Source of the DNA: Candidatus Gastranaerophilales bacterium
GTDB lineage: Bacteria; Cyanobacteriota; Vampirovibrionia; Gastranaerophilales; UBA9971
DNA length: 34,714 nt
NCBI GenBank assembly: GCA_028281965.1
Contig: JANQIY010000101.1
Location: 1 to 34,714, forward strand
Direction of reading: 5' to 3'
Position 1 is the stretch's first letter. Every line of letters starts with the position of its first letter. Made by a program: the position numbers and the translations under genes. Below the pieces are notes generated by a model. It was not told where the DNA came from. It made no database searches and saw nothing but the letters and a program-made list of their open reading frames with translations. This document shows positions 1-8,649 of this stretch, one piece after another.

Positions 1-165
1 AGGGAAGCGAGACCAAAGAAAAAATTGGGTGGGTGGAGGGAGAATGAATTTTTGAAAATTTTAAAAACACTTAAGTTTTTATTGTTTACTCCTTATAGGA
101 TTATTTACCATGTAAAATACCTTCTGTTTACAGACTCACTGTAAGTTACCATAGATACAAGTTGA

Positions 166-202
166 GCAGGCCGGGTCAATTTACAAAATTAACCCAACCT
201 GC
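166..202. repeat. Imperfect inverted repeat, 17-base arms
   Basis: The arms at 166-182 and 186-202 are complementary at 14 of 17 positions around a three-base loop. They start GCAGG and end CCTGC. There is no following T-run, so it is not an obvious intrinsic terminator. It may be the core of a degenerate intergenic repeat or a stop signal for an upstream transcript. Confidence 0.45.
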
Positions 203-281
203 TGCTTCGCTAAATTCCTTAAAATTTATAGAAAAAAGCGTGCCGGGAGACCGCCAATATTGTAAAAATCAGTTTTAACCG

Positions 282-304
282 ACTGTACTGTCCGGTTGTA
301 CAGT
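282..304. promoter_or_regulatory. Dyad ACTGTAC-N9-GTACAGT upstream of secA
   Basis: This is a perfect seven-base inverted repeat with a nine-base centre, about 75 bases before the secA start. The size and symmetry suit an operator for a dimeric regulator, or a small mRNA hairpin. Which regulator would bind is unknown. Confidence 0.3.
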
Positions 305-379
305 GCATTAAATATTCACATGAATATTGATGTGGTAAAATCTTGTTGAAAACAGAAACAATTGGAAAACCAGCGTAAA

Positions 380-3205
380 ATGATTGAATTTTTAATAAAG
401 CTATTCGGCGATCCAAACGAAAGAAAACTAAAACAGCTTCAACCGGCAGTTGATTTTATCAACACGCTTGAACCTGAAATCAGCAAGCTTTCAGATGAGC
501 AATTAAGGGCAAAAACCAACGAATTTAAAAACACTCTTGCCCGGAGAAAAACATCATCCGACCCCAAACGGGATAGGGAGCTTGAAGAAGAAGCCCTCGA
601 GGATATACTTCCCGAGGCTTTTGCGGTCGTCAGGGAGGCGGGCAAAAGAACGCTTAATATGAGGCATTTTGATGTCCAGTTAATGGGAGGAATCATCCTT
701 CACCGCGGCCAGATTGCGGAAATGCGTACCGGAGAAGGTAAAACACTTGTAGCTACGCTTCCTGCATATCTTAATGCGCTTACAGGCAAGGGCGTGCATA
801 TAGTAACGGTAAATGACTACCTTGCAAAACGTGACAGTGAATGGATGGGACGTATTTATAAATTTCTCGGGCTTGATGTGGGAGTTGTCCTGGCCAGCGG
901 AAACAAGTTAAACATGGAGGAAAAGAAGCAGGCATACGCTGCTGATATTACTTACGGCACAAATAATGAGTTTGGGTTTGACTACCTGCGGGATAATATG
1001 GCGGGAAGCCTTGACCAGTGTCTACAAAGGCCTTACAGCTACGCTATTGTCGATGAAGTGGATAGTATCCTGATTGACGAAGCCAGAACCCCTCTTATAA
1101 TTAGCGGAAGGCTTGAAAAATCTGCTGAAACCTATAAAACTGCCGCAAAAATTGCTCCTAAACTTGTAAAAGATATTGATTACGAAGTTGAGGAAAAAAA
1201 CAAAAACATAATCCTTCACGAACCGGGAATTGACAAGGCGCAAGAGCTTTTTGGCGTCAATGACATATTCGACCCGTCAACCATGCTTGCCCATTATGTG
1301 CTAAATGCCTTAAAAGCAAAGGAACTTTTCCTTAAAGATACGGACTACGTGATAAAAGACGCTCAGGTGGTGATTGTCGACGAGTTCACCGGCAGGTTGA
1401 TGGAAGGAAGACGCTGGAGCGACGGAATCCACCAGGCAGTCGAGGCAAAAGAAGGCGTTAAAATTCAGGATGAAAGCCAGACCCTATCAAGCATCACTTT
1501 CCAGAACCTGTTCAGGATTTACCCCAAACTGGCAGGCATGACAGGAACCGCAATGACCGAAGAAGCCGAGTTTGGAAAGATTTACAACCTTGAGGTTACC
1601 TCAATTTCCACAAATAAAAAAGACATAAGAGAAGACCTTTCTGATGTGATTTACAAGACCGAAATCCAGAAATACAAGTCAGTAGTAGAAGAAATCGAGG
1701 AAGAACAGGCAAAAGGCAGGCCAATACTGGTTGGTACCATAAGTATTGAGAAATCAGAGCTCTTATCGAAACTTCTGGCAAAAAAAGGGCTTAAACACAA
1801 TGTTTTAAACGCAAAACACCATGAAAAAGAAGCTAACATAATAGCCCAGGCGGGAAGATACGGTGCAATCACCATCGCAACCAATATGGCAGGTAGGGGA
1901 ACAGACATCATCCTCGGCGGAAACCCTGAATTCCTGGCAAAAGAGACGCTCTCAGGAATGGACAAAGACCAGATGTCCACCGAGGAGTACGAAAAAAGAA
2001 AACAGGAAGCGCTTGATGAAGCGTATAAAATAACCCAGCAAGAGCATGAAAGAGTTGTTAAAGCGGGCGGGCTTTATGTGATCGGCACGGAAAGACACGA
2101 ATCAAGACGTATTGACAACCAGCTGAGAGGTCGTGCTGCAAGACAGGGCGACCCCGGCTCTACCAGGTTTTTCCTTTCGCTTGAAGATAACCTGATGCGT
2201 ATTTTCGGCGGCGAAAAGCTCTATAACATGATGGAAATGCTTAAAATTGAAGAAGATACAGCTATCGAAGCCCCAATAGTCAGCAGAAGCATAGCTTCTG
2301 CCCAGAAAAAAGTTGAAACTTACCATTTTGACATAAGAAAACAGGTTTTGCAGTTTGACGACGTTATGAACCAGCAAAGAGAGCTTTTCTACGCCCAGAG
2401 AAGAAAAGTGCTGGAAGGCGAAAATGTATATAAAGATATCCTCTATATGATGGAAAAAGAGGCAGAAAGGCTGATTGGCGGCTATATAAACCCGGAAATG
2501 CGTCCCGCAGAGTACATTAACGAGGATATCGAATCCCTGGTAAGAAACGTTCATTCCGTATTCCCGCAGCTTTCGGACAAGCTTAAAAGCGAAGATATAA
2601 TCAGTTTAAAATATGAAGAAATCTATGAAAAAATCAAGTCATTTGCGATTGAAGCTTATAATGAGCATGAAAAAGCTATAGTAGAGCTGCATAACGAAGT
2701 TGTAAAAGATATTAACGTTGAGGGAGAGATTAAATCCCAGACCCCGGGCGATCCTGACAACATTATGAGAAGCCTTGAGCGGGAAACGCTGCTCAGGATT
2801 ATTGACAGCAAATGGATTGACCACCTTCATAACAACGACATGCTAAGGGAAGGCATAGGCTTAAGGGCTTACGGACAAAGAGACCCGCTCATTGAGTACA
2901 AAAGAGAAGCTTTTGAGATGTTCAATAATATGATGCACGAGATTCAAAGGGAAACCGTAGCTCACCTGTTCAGGACAAAATTTGAAATACAGGTGGTAAA
3001 CATGGGCGATGAGGAGTTTGAATCCATTGACACGGACCTGACTAAAGCCGCTGAAAACTTTATCCCGCCGCCATCAGAGGAAGAAAATCATACTCCCGTG
3101 AAAAAAGGGGAAAAAGTAGGCAGGAACGATCCCTGTCCCTGCGGGAGCGGCTCAAAGTTCAAGAAGTGCTGCGGTAAAGACCGCTCAGACGCTACAAGGG
3201 TCTAA
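380..3205 (+). CDS. secA: Preprotein translocase ATPase SecA
   Basis: SecA is the ATPase motor that pushes unfolded preproteins through the SecYEG channel in the inner membrane. The 941-residue product has all family landmarks: Walker A MRTGEGKT (about 115-122), the DEAD-type VDEVDSILIDEARTP (about 224-238), the VDEFTGRLMEGRRWSDG stretch (about 334-350), the NMAGRGTDI helicase motif (about 502-510), and a C-terminal zinc-binding SEC-C tail (CPCGSGSKFKKCC) used for SecB and lipid contact. I chose the ATG at 380 because MIEFLIKLFGDPNER lines up with the usual SecA N-terminus. An in-frame TTG at 362 would add six residues. Neither start has a strong ribosome binding site. The length is normal and nothing looks broken. 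It sits alone, followed by a repeat-bearing spacer and then the flagellar operon. Confidence 0.97.
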   Translation: MIEFLIKLFGDPNERKLKQLQPAVDFINTLEPEISKLSDEQLRAKTNEFKNTLARRKTSSDPKRDRELEEEALEDILPEAFAVVREAGKRTLNMRHFDVQLMGGIILHRGQIAEMRTGEGKTLVATLPAYLNALTGKGVHIVTVNDYLAKRDSEWMGRIYKFLGLDVGVVLASGNKLNMEEKKQAYAADITYGTNNEFGFDYLRDNMAGSLDQCLQRPYSYAIVDEVDSILIDEARTPLIISGRLEKSAETYKTAAKIAPKLVKDIDYEVEEKNKNIILHEPGIDKAQELFGVNDIFDPSTMLAHYVLNALKAKELFLKDTDYVIKDAQVVIVDEFTGRLMEGRRWSDGIHQAVEAKEGVKIQDESQTLSSITFQNLFRIYPKLAGMTGTAMTEEAEFGKIYNLEVTSISTNKKDIREDLSDVIYKTEIQKYKSVVEEIEEEQAKGRPILVGTISIEKSELLSKLLAKKGLKHNVLNAKHHEKEANIIAQAGRYGAITIATNMAGRGTDIILGGNPEFLAKETLSGMDKDQMSTEEYEKRKQEALDEAYKITQQEHERVVKAGGLYVIGTERHESRRIDNQLRGRAARQGDPGSTRFFLSLEDNLMRIFGGEKLYNMMEMLKIEEDTAIEAPIVSRSIASAQKKVETYHFDIRKQVLQFDDVMNQQRELFYAQRRKVLEGENVYKDILYMMEKEAERLIGGYINPEMRPAEYINEDIESLVRNVHSVFPQLSDKLKSEDIISLKYEEIYEKIKSFAIEAYNEHEKAIVELHNEVVKDINVEGEIKSQTPGDPDNIMRSLERETLLRIIDSKWIDHLHNNDMLREGIGLRAYGQRDPLIEYKREAFEMFNNMMHEIQRETVAHLFRTKFEIQVVNMGDEEFESIDTDLTKAAENFIPPPSEEENHTPVKKGEKVGRNDPCPCGSGSKFKKCCGKDRSDATRV

Positions 3206-3276
3206 TTTTTAGCACCCTGCTTCAAAAGCTGCTTCTCTATACGCAAAAATGCCCGAAAATTTTTTCATCCTTTCTT

Positions 3277-3348
3277 ACAATTGACTCGAGTTGCTAATTG
3301 CATAGTCATATCCTGGCTTTTGGCTAATTAGCAACTCAAGTCAATTGT
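3277..3348. repeat. Long inverted repeat (CTCGAGT family, copy A)
   Basis: Two 23-base arms (3277-3299 and 3326-3348) are complementary at 22 of 23 positions around a 26-base centre. The arms contain GACTCGAGTTGCTAATT. The centre (CATAGTCATATCCTGGCTTT) reappears in reverse orientation at 11114-11152, so this is a dispersed element and not a unique hairpin. No T-run follows, which argues against a simple terminator, though such a strong hairpin would mark the 3' end of secA mRNA. It most resembles a small non-autonomous or REP-like element. Confidence 0.75.
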
Positions 3349-3412
3349 GAAAAATATTTATTCAAGTTTTTACTAATATTAACCTTCGGATTTAGCTTAA
3401 AAAATGTATATA

Positions 3413-3428
3413 CATCCTGCGAAGGATG
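3413..3428. promoter_or_regulatory. Small hairpin CATCCT-GCGA-AGGATG in the flagellar operon leader
   Basis: This is a perfect six-base stem capped by a GNRA-type GCGA tetraloop, 73 bases before the first gene of the main flagellar operon. If transcribed it would form a stable small hairpin; as DNA it could be an operator. I found no clear sigma-70 or sigma-28 promoter in the same spacer. Confidence 0.3.
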
Positions 3429-3500
3429 ATAACACCCTCCTGATATTGTAATTTAGATAGTAACGTGTGGGTAGTTATATACTTCAGGACAAAGGGCAGG

Positions 3501-4064
3501 ATGAATTTAGCGAGCATAGACATAACACTTGGCCGAATAAGGCAAATAGAAACAAGAATCTGCTCAATTGAGCAGAAAATCAATATGCTTAACTCAAACC
3601 ATGCAACCGGAATAAAGTCCTTTGAAAAAGTATTAAACGAAAAAGTCGAGCAAGCAAAAACTTCATCACTACCTGAAAAACCTGATAAAAGAGACATAGA
3701 TGACCTGGTAAAAAAGTATTCCAGGGAAAACGGACTGAATGAATCCCTTGTAAATGCGGTGATTCAGGCGGAATCGGCATTTGATAACAGGGCGGTCTCT
3801 TCAGCCGGGGCGCAGGGTTTAATGCAATTAATGCCCTTTACTGCCCGGAAACTGGGAGTTGATAACCCGTTTGACCCTGAGCAGAATATCGCAGGCGGGA
3901 CAAAATACCTTAAAAACCTTATAGACAGGTACAATTCAGTAGAACTGGGGCTTGCAGCATACAATGCCGGGCCTGAAAACATAAACAAATACGGCGGAAT
4001 CCCGCCATTCAGCGAAACGCAAAACTATGTAAAAAAAGTGCTGGAACTTCAACAGCAGCAATAA
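3501..4064 (+). CDS. Lytic transglycosylase (SLT domain), flagellar
   Basis: A 187-residue protein. Residues 1-60 are hydrophilic and predicted helical. Residues 65-187 form a soluble-lytic-transglycosylase (lysozyme-like) domain, with catalytic Glu91 in QAESAFDNRAVSSAGAQGLMQLMP and the family signature AAYNAGPENINKYGGIPPF. The enzyme cleaves peptidoglycan strands. The ATG at 3501 is preceded by AGGGCAGG; an upstream in-frame GTG at 3465 has no such site. There is no signal peptide. That fits delivery through the flagellar export channel, as with FlgJ, and the operon's FlgJ has only the rod-cap half. I therefore infer that this is the wall-opening enzyme for the rod. flgF follows after 24 bases. 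A general cell-wall transglycosylase is possible but less likely here. Confidence 0.85.
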   Translation: MNLASIDITLGRIRQIETRICSIEQKINMLNSNHATGIKSFEKVLNEKVEQAKTSSLPEKPDKRDIDDLVKKYSRENGLNESLVNAVIQAESAFDNRAVSSAGAQGLMQLMPFTARKLGVDNPFDPEQNIAGGTKYLKNLIDRYNSVELGLAAYNAGPENINKYGGIPPFSETQNYVKKVLELQQQQ

Positions 4065-4088
4065 AAACCGGTAAGTCGGGAGGTAAGA

Positions 4089-4871
4089 ATGTTACAGGGT
4101 ATTAATACAGCAGCAGCAGGAATGGCAAGCATACTTGACCAGAACAACATCATTGCAAATAACCTGGCAAACGTTAACACGGTTGGTTTTAAGCAATTAA
4201 TACCCACATTCAGGAATATTCGGGACATTAACGTTGAAGTGTTTAATCCCTCGGACCAGACGGGCCCCGGTCTAAAAACGGTCGGAAATATCAGCGCCGG
4301 GAGCATTATAGACCAGACACACCTTGACCTTGAACAGGGGCCCCTTAAGAAAACTGACGGAACTCTTGATGTTGCGATTAACGGCGATGGATTTTTCGCT
4401 GTCCAGACTGAAAATGGAGAATTTTACACGAGAAACGGAAATTTTATGTTAAATGACGAAGGTGATTTAGTGACGCAATCAGGATTTAAAGTACTTTCCG
4501 AGGGCGGCGGGACTATAAACATCAACATACAGGGACAAAGTGCCGGAGATATAGTTATATCAGCTGATGGAAGGATAATTCACAGCGGGGCTGAGATTGA
4601 CAAGCTTAGAATAGTAGATTTTGAGGACAAATCAAAACTTATAACAGTGGGTAACAGCCTTTTTCAAAACGCCGATAATATGCAAAATGCTGTAGAGATG
4701 GATAATCCCAGTATTTCGCAGGGCTATCTTGAAGGTTCAAACGCAAATATGGTTAAAAGCCTGATTGACTCCATAAGCGGCTCAAGGACTTATGAAACTC
4801 TTGCAAAAGTGGTTTCTAACAGTAACGGGACATTGAAAAAAACAGTAACGGAAGTAGGTTCACTTACGTAA
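4089..4871 (+). CDS. flgF: Flagellar basal-body rod protein FlgF
   Basis: A 260-residue axial protein of the FlgE/FlgF/FlgG family, part of the rod crossing the periplasm. The N-terminus (about 1-36) has the family helix and NNLANVNTVGFK. The middle has GDGFFAVQTENGEFYTRNGNF. The C-terminus has QGYLEGSNANMVKSLIDSISGSRTYETLAKVV, the coiled-coil assembly helix. There is no cleavable signal, as expected for a protein exported by the flagellar type III system. The start is preceded by GGGAGG. It sits just before flgG, the usual flgF-flgG order; FlgF and FlgG are close paralogs, and I assign FlgF by order and by the more typical FlgG next door. Confidence 0.88.
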   Translation: MLQGINTAAAGMASILDQNNIIANNLANVNTVGFKQLIPTFRNIRDINVEVFNPSDQTGPGLKTVGNISAGSIIDQTHLDLEQGPLKKTDGTLDVAINGDGFFAVQTENGEFYTRNGNFMLNDEGDLVTQSGFKVLSEGGGTININIQGQSAGDIVISADGRIIHSGAEIDKLRIVDFEDKSKLITVGNSLFQNADNMQNAVEMDNPSISQGYLEGSNANMVKSLIDSISGSRTYETLAKVVSNSNGTLKKTVTEVGSLT

Positions 4872-4920
4872 TAACCGGGGGATTAAACTAAATTAATTTT
4901 AATAAAAGCGGAGGAAAGTT

Positions 4921-5706
4921 ATGTTAAGGTCACTAACAACAGCAGCAACAGGTATGATGGCACAGCAGCTGAATATTGATGTAATATCCAACAACCTGGC
5001 GAACGTGAACACAACAGGTTATAAAAAGGTAAGAGCGGAATTCCAGGACTTACTGTCCCAGACAATAAAACCGGCAGGCGCGCAGATATTCCAGGGAACC
5101 ACACAACCTGTGGGAATACAGATTGGACTGGGGACTAAAACATCGGCAACAATGCGGGAATTTAGCGAAGGAGCTTTCAAAGCCACCGGAGGCCCGCTTG
5201 ATGTGGCAATCGAAGGTGACGGGTTTTTCCAGGTGCTTATGGACGACGGTTCAACGGCATATACAAGGGACGGCAGCTTTAAAATCGACGCCAATGGCCA
5301 GCTAACAACAAACGATGGTTTTATAATCCAGCCCCAGGTTTCGATCCCAATAGATGCGCAGGAAATAAGCATTACTCCTGACGGCACCGTATCCGTAAAA
5401 ATAGCGGGAGATGTAAACCAAAATCAAATCGGGTCATTAACGCTGACAAAATTTGCTAACCCCTCAGGCCTGAGCGCAATAGGCAGAAATCTCTACCTCG
5501 AAACCTCGGCCTCGGGCAACCCGATAGAAAGCCAACCCGGCCAGGACGGGCTGGGAAGCCTTCAGCAGGGATTCCTTGAAGGCTCAAACGTCCAGATGGT
5601 AGATGAACTTATAAACCTTATCCAGGCAGAACGAGCATTTGAAGCGAATTCCAAGCTGATTAAATCATCAGATAACATTCTGCAAACGCTCAATCGTATG
5701 AGTTAG
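4921..5706 (+). CDS. flgG: Flagellar distal rod protein FlgG
   Basis: A 261-residue protein with the standard FlgG length and sequence: MLRSLTTAATGM at the N-terminus, SNNLANVNTTGYKKVRAEF (about 23-41), GDGFFQVLMDDGSTAYTRDGSF in the core, and QGFLEGSNVQMVDELINLIQAERAFEANSK near the C-terminus. FlgG builds the distal rod that passes through the P and L rings. A GGAGG site lies six bases before the ATG. It is exported by the flagellar type III apparatus without a signal peptide. Next in the operon come flgA, flgH and flgI, which make the rings around it. Confidence 0.95.
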   Translation: MLRSLTTAATGMMAQQLNIDVISNNLANVNTTGYKKVRAEFQDLLSQTIKPAGAQIFQGTTQPVGIQIGLGTKTSATMREFSEGAFKATGGPLDVAIEGDGFFQVLMDDGSTAYTRDGSFKIDANGQLTTNDGFIIQPQVSIPIDAQEISITPDGTVSVKIAGDVNQNQIGSLTLTKFANPSGLSAIGRNLYLETSASGNPIESQPGQDGLGSLQQGFLEGSNVQMVDELINLIQAERAFEANSKLIKSSDNILQTLNRMS

Positions 5707-5741
5707 CAAATTAACCGGAAACCTTAAAAAGGGGGAATAAA

Positions 5742-6443
5742 TTGAGAAAAATCTTATACATAGCGGTTTTAACAACAATTATGCTTCTGGGAAACAATCC
5801 CATGGCATATAGCGCTGTTTTAAAATCTCAATTTATCACCGAGCAGATAAAACAGGATATTACTGCCCGGTTAAACCGTGATTATAAAGGAAGCGTAGAA
5901 GTTAACATCAGGTCACTGCCTTATGAAACGGTGGAAGTTCCTGATGGAAAAGTGAGAATAGCAACAGAAATAGGCAATTTAAACGCTGTTTCGATTATAA
6001 AGGTCATATTATACGTTGATGAGGTAAAAATCAAAACCTTTGGGGCAAGGGCGGAAATAACGGTCAAAAGCAAGGTATGGGTTTCCAGGGACTGGATAAA
6101 GCGTGGTAATACCCTTAAAAACCTCAAAATGGAGAAAAAAGAAATAACTTCCGGGCTTAATAAGTTGCCCGGAGAGAATTTTGCTCCTGAAAAGTATATG
6201 GCAAGAAGAAATATCAGGCCGGGACAAATAATTGAACTTGACGACATAGAAGCCGTGCCGACAATAGTCAAAAACAGCCCGGTTTCCGTGATTTTTAAAA
6301 CCCCAACGGTCTCGGTGATAATTCCCTGCATTGCATTAACCAGCGGGAAAACAGGAGATTTTATCAAGGTAAAAAGCGAAATATACAAAAAAAATTACGT
6401 CGGGAAAATAATAGGAAAAAACATAGTACTGGTAAACATTTAG
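5742..6443 (+). CDS. flgA: P-ring assembly chaperone FlgA
   Basis: FlgA is the periplasmic chaperone needed to assemble the FlgI P-ring. The 233-residue product starts at TTG behind GGGGGA and has a Sec signal peptide (residues 1 to about 25, cleavage near AYS). The C-terminal half matches the SAF/FlgA domain: KYMARRNIRPGQIIELDDIEAVPTIVKNSPVSVIF, followed by short beta strands such as GDFIKVKSE and the end KNYVGKIIGKNIVLVNI. It lies 35 bases after flgG and 31 before flgH. Confidence 0.9.
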   Translation: MRKILYIAVLTTIMLLGNNPMAYSAVLKSQFITEQIKQDITARLNRDYKGSVEVNIRSLPYETVEVPDGKVRIATEIGNLNAVSIIKVILYVDEVKIKTFGARAEITVKSKVWVSRDWIKRGNTLKNLKMEKKEITSGLNKLPGENFAPEKYMARRNIRPGQIIELDDIEAVPTIVKNSPVSVIFKTPTVSVIIPCIALTSGKTGDFIKVKSEIYKKNYVGKIIGKNIVLVNI

Positions 6444-6474
6444 GAAAACAAGACAAAGGTAGGAGAGATAAAAA

Positions 6475-7122
6475 ATGAAGAGGGAAAAATCAGCAAAATT
6501 ATCAATATGCCTGGCTTTATCGGTTTTAATAAGCCAGGGAGCATTTGCGGAATCACTGTTTAAAAGTGGAATTTCCCAGGCTGTCTATTCAATCCAGCCC
6601 AAATCCCTTTTCAGCACGGTAAGGGCAAAGTCTATCGGGGACGTTATAACAGTTGTAATCAACGAGAATGCGGTCGTATTAAATGACGTGGAACTTGACG
6701 TAAACGCAAATTCCAACCTGACAGACGGTTTCAGCAGCCTGTTAAACACACTCTTCAGCAGCTCAAAGAATGGCATTAGGGTTGAAATTCCTGACATGGA
6801 CGGTTTTGGAGGGACTTCCCTAACCCGCAATGAAGCAAGCGCCGAAAGAACAATGCAGATTCAGGATACAATGACAGCGCAGGTAGTGCAGGTCTTGCCC
6901 AACGGAAACCTTGTAGTCCAGGGCAAAAAGGTTGCCATAAACTCCGGGGAAAAAACCCAGATGATTTTGAGCGGTATTGTCGACCCCAGGTTTATCACCA
7001 ACGCAGGAACGGTACAATCCAATAACGTGGCAAATTTACAGCTTGCGGTAGTAGGGAACGGCACGGTTTCAAGATATGATTCTGAAAGCTTAATTAACAG
7101 AATATTTGGATACCTTTTCTAA
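6475..7122 (+). CDS. flgH: Flagellar L-ring protein FlgH
   Basis: FlgH forms the outer-membrane L-ring bushing. The 215-residue product has a signal peptide (1 to about 26, cleavage at AFA-ES) and the family core: KSIGDVITVVINENAVV, then ERTMQIQDTMTAQVVQVLPNGNLVVQGKK, EKTQMILSGIVDPRFI and the end NNVANLQLAVVGNGTVSRYDSES. The length is normal. Unlike the classical enterobacterial FlgH lipoprotein, there is no lipobox cysteine at the cleavage site; the only N-terminal Cys (about residue 12) lies inside the hydrophobic core. The mature protein should therefore not be acylated. An AGGAGAG site precedes the ATG. Confidence 0.93.
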   Translation: MKREKSAKLSICLALSVLISQGAFAESLFKSGISQAVYSIQPKSLFSTVRAKSIGDVITVVINENAVVLNDVELDVNANSNLTDGFSSLLNTLFSSSKNGIRVEIPDMDGFGGTSLTRNEASAERTMQIQDTMTAQVVQVLPNGNLVVQGKKVAINSGEKTQMILSGIVDPRFITNAGTVQSNNVANLQLAVVGNGTVSRYDSESLINRIFGYLF

Positions 7123-7158
7123 GAAAAATAAATTATAAATGGAGATGAATAAAAGGAT

Positions 7159-8262
7159 ATGAAAAGAATAGTTTGGATTTTGACACTTTTAATGTTGATT
7201 AATGCAAGTTACATGCCGGTTTATGCAAATAAAGTAAGGATAAAAGACATTACACACGTTGATGGAATACGTGAAAACCAGCTTGTAGGTTATGGCGTAG
7301 TTGTTGGACTTCCAGGAACGGGAGATAACAGCAGGTCAACACAGATTACCAATGTTTCACTGCTAAAAAACCTGGGTACTGTTATTGATTCCCCGAACGA
7401 TATCAAAAAAGGCAATACAGCAGCGGTAATCGTAACCGCAATGGCTCCGCCATTCGCCAGGAACGGCGACAGTATTGACGTTACAGTATCATCAATGGCT
7501 GACGCCTCAAGCCTTGAAGGCGGAATCCTTATCCAGACACATATGATGGCCCCTAACGGGGAGGTTGTCGCAGTTGCCCAGGGCCCTATAAGCGTTGGCG
7601 GAACAAGCGTGGCAGCAGGCGGAAGTTCCGTAAGGACAACCATAGTCACTTCCGGCAGAATCCCGAGCGGGGCAATTATAGAAAGGGATATCACCTCAAG
7701 TATCGGGGATGATAAAGGGCTAAAACTGGTTTTGCACAAACCGGATTTTACAATGGCAGCAAGGATTGCAGACGTGGTAAATGAAAGGCTTGCACCCGCA
7801 AAAGCCCTGGACGGCAGTGCCGTAAAGATTCACATACCTGAAAATTTCAATGACAACAGGATAAAATTCCTTTCAATCCTTGAAAATATTACTTTAAACA
7901 GCACGGACTCCATAGCAAAGGTTGTAATAAACGAAAGAACGGGAACTATAGTAATAGGAAACAACGTAAAACTGCTTCCGGCAGCGGTTGCGCACGGCAA
8001 TCTCAGCGTAACGGTCAAGACCACCAACGAGATTTCACAGCCTGGCGATTTTGCGACAATCGGAACAACAATGCCGGTTTCGAATTCCGAAATAGAAGTT
8101 ATCGAAGCCCAGGGAAGGCTTGTGGAAGTTCCTGCAAACGCCAATCTCAGTGAACTGGTAAGGGCTTTAAACTCTATCGGGGTTACTCCATACGACCTTA
8201 TATCAATACTGCAGGCCCTAAAAGCAGCAGGAAGCCTTCAGGCAAAGCTGGAAATAATTTAA
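7159..8262 (+). CDS. flgI: Flagellar P-ring protein FlgI
   Basis: FlgI forms the P-ring in the peptidoglycan layer around the distal rod. The 367-residue protein carries a Sec signal peptide (1 to about 24, VYA cleavage) and the very conserved start VRIKDITHVDGIRENQLVGYGVVVGLPGTGD. Other family blocks are ISVGGTSVAAGGSSVRTTIVTSGRIPSGAIIERD and the C-terminal LVRALNSIGVTPYDLISILQALKAAGSLQAKLEII. Length and composition are normal. Together with FlgH it shows that the cell has an outer membrane. Confidence 0.97.
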   Translation: MKRIVWILTLLMLINASYMPVYANKVRIKDITHVDGIRENQLVGYGVVVGLPGTGDNSRSTQITNVSLLKNLGTVIDSPNDIKKGNTAAVIVTAMAPPFARNGDSIDVTVSSMADASSLEGGILIQTHMMAPNGEVVAVAQGPISVGGTSVAAGGSSVRTTIVTSGRIPSGAIIERDITSSIGDDKGLKLVLHKPDFTMAARIADVVNERLAPAKALDGSAVKIHIPENFNDNRIKFLSILENITLNSTDSIAKVVINERTGTIVIGNNVKLLPAAVAHGNLSVTVKTTNEISQPGDFATIGTTMPVSNSEIEVIEAQGRLVEVPANANLSELVRALNSIGVTPYDLISILQALKAAGSLQAKLEII

Positions 8263-8306
8263 ACAGGATAAATTCCCGGGATTACGGGAAATAAAAGGAA
8301 AATAAA

Positions 8307-8630
8307 ATGATTGAAAACACAGCACAACAGCAAATAAACTTAAGCTTAAAGCAAAGCGGCATTAACAGTCTTTCAAGCGTTGATTTTGCCAATAAGTCCG
8401 AAAACGAACTGATGGAAGCGGCAAAACAGTTTGAAGCCGTGTTTATAGGCCAGATGTTCAAGGCAATGGACGCAACCATACAGCGGGAAGAGATGTTTTC
8501 CGGCGGCAGGGGCGAGGAAATGTTCAGGTCTATGTACCTCGACGAAATCGCAAAGAACATATCATCAAGCCCGGAAACTTCCTTTGGGTTCGCAAAACAG
8601 ATTTATGAACAGATGAAAGACCTGATATAG
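8307..8630 (+). CDS. flgJ: FlgJ-like rod-cap protein (N-terminal domain only)
   Basis: A 107-residue protein equal to the N-terminal rod-binding/cap domain of FlgJ: AAKQFEAVFIGQMFKAMDA, then GGRGEEMFRSMYLDEIAKNISSS and the end FGFAKQIYEQMKDLI. The muramidase half found in enteric FlgJ is absent. Split arrangements of this kind are known in several lineages, and here the separate transglycosylase at 3501-4064 heads the same operon. The role is to cap and guide rod assembly. AAAAGGAAAA precedes the ATG. Confidence 0.9.
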   Translation: MIENTAQQQINLSLKQSGINSLSSVDFANKSENELMEAAKQFEAVFIGQMFKAMDATIQREEMFSGGRGEEMFRSMYLDEIAKNISSSPETSFGFAKQIYEQMKDLI

Positions 8631-8649
8631 AGTTTAGAGGATAACAAAC

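Larger units (their letters stand above)
1..379. other. Non-coding region upstream of secA
   Basis: I see no convincing gene here. The start (about 30-75) has a GGGTGGGTGG run followed by an AT-rich stretch with TTTTTGAAAATTTT. A similar arrangement recurs near 18991-19040 and 20870-20945, so this looks like a worn copy of the same intergenic repeat class. Bases 212-240 closely match 18914-18942 (shared core TTAAAATTTATA). The region also holds the inverted repeat at 166-202 and the short dyad at 282-304, listed separately. The secA promoter must lie here, but no hexamer pair stands out. Confidence 0.5.

Noticed and set aside
2102-2554. 150-codon antisense frame within secA
   Set aside because: Its sequence is low in recognisable features, it has no ribosome binding site, and the secA frame on the other strand is fully conserved.
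3277-3348. Long hairpin after secA as an intrinsic terminator
   Set aside because: No T-run follows on either strand and the centre recurs elsewhere, so a dispersed repeat explains it better.
5921-6388. 155-codon antisense frame opposite flgA
   Set aside because: It is a shadow of a confident gene; composition is as expected from reversed flagellar coding sequence.
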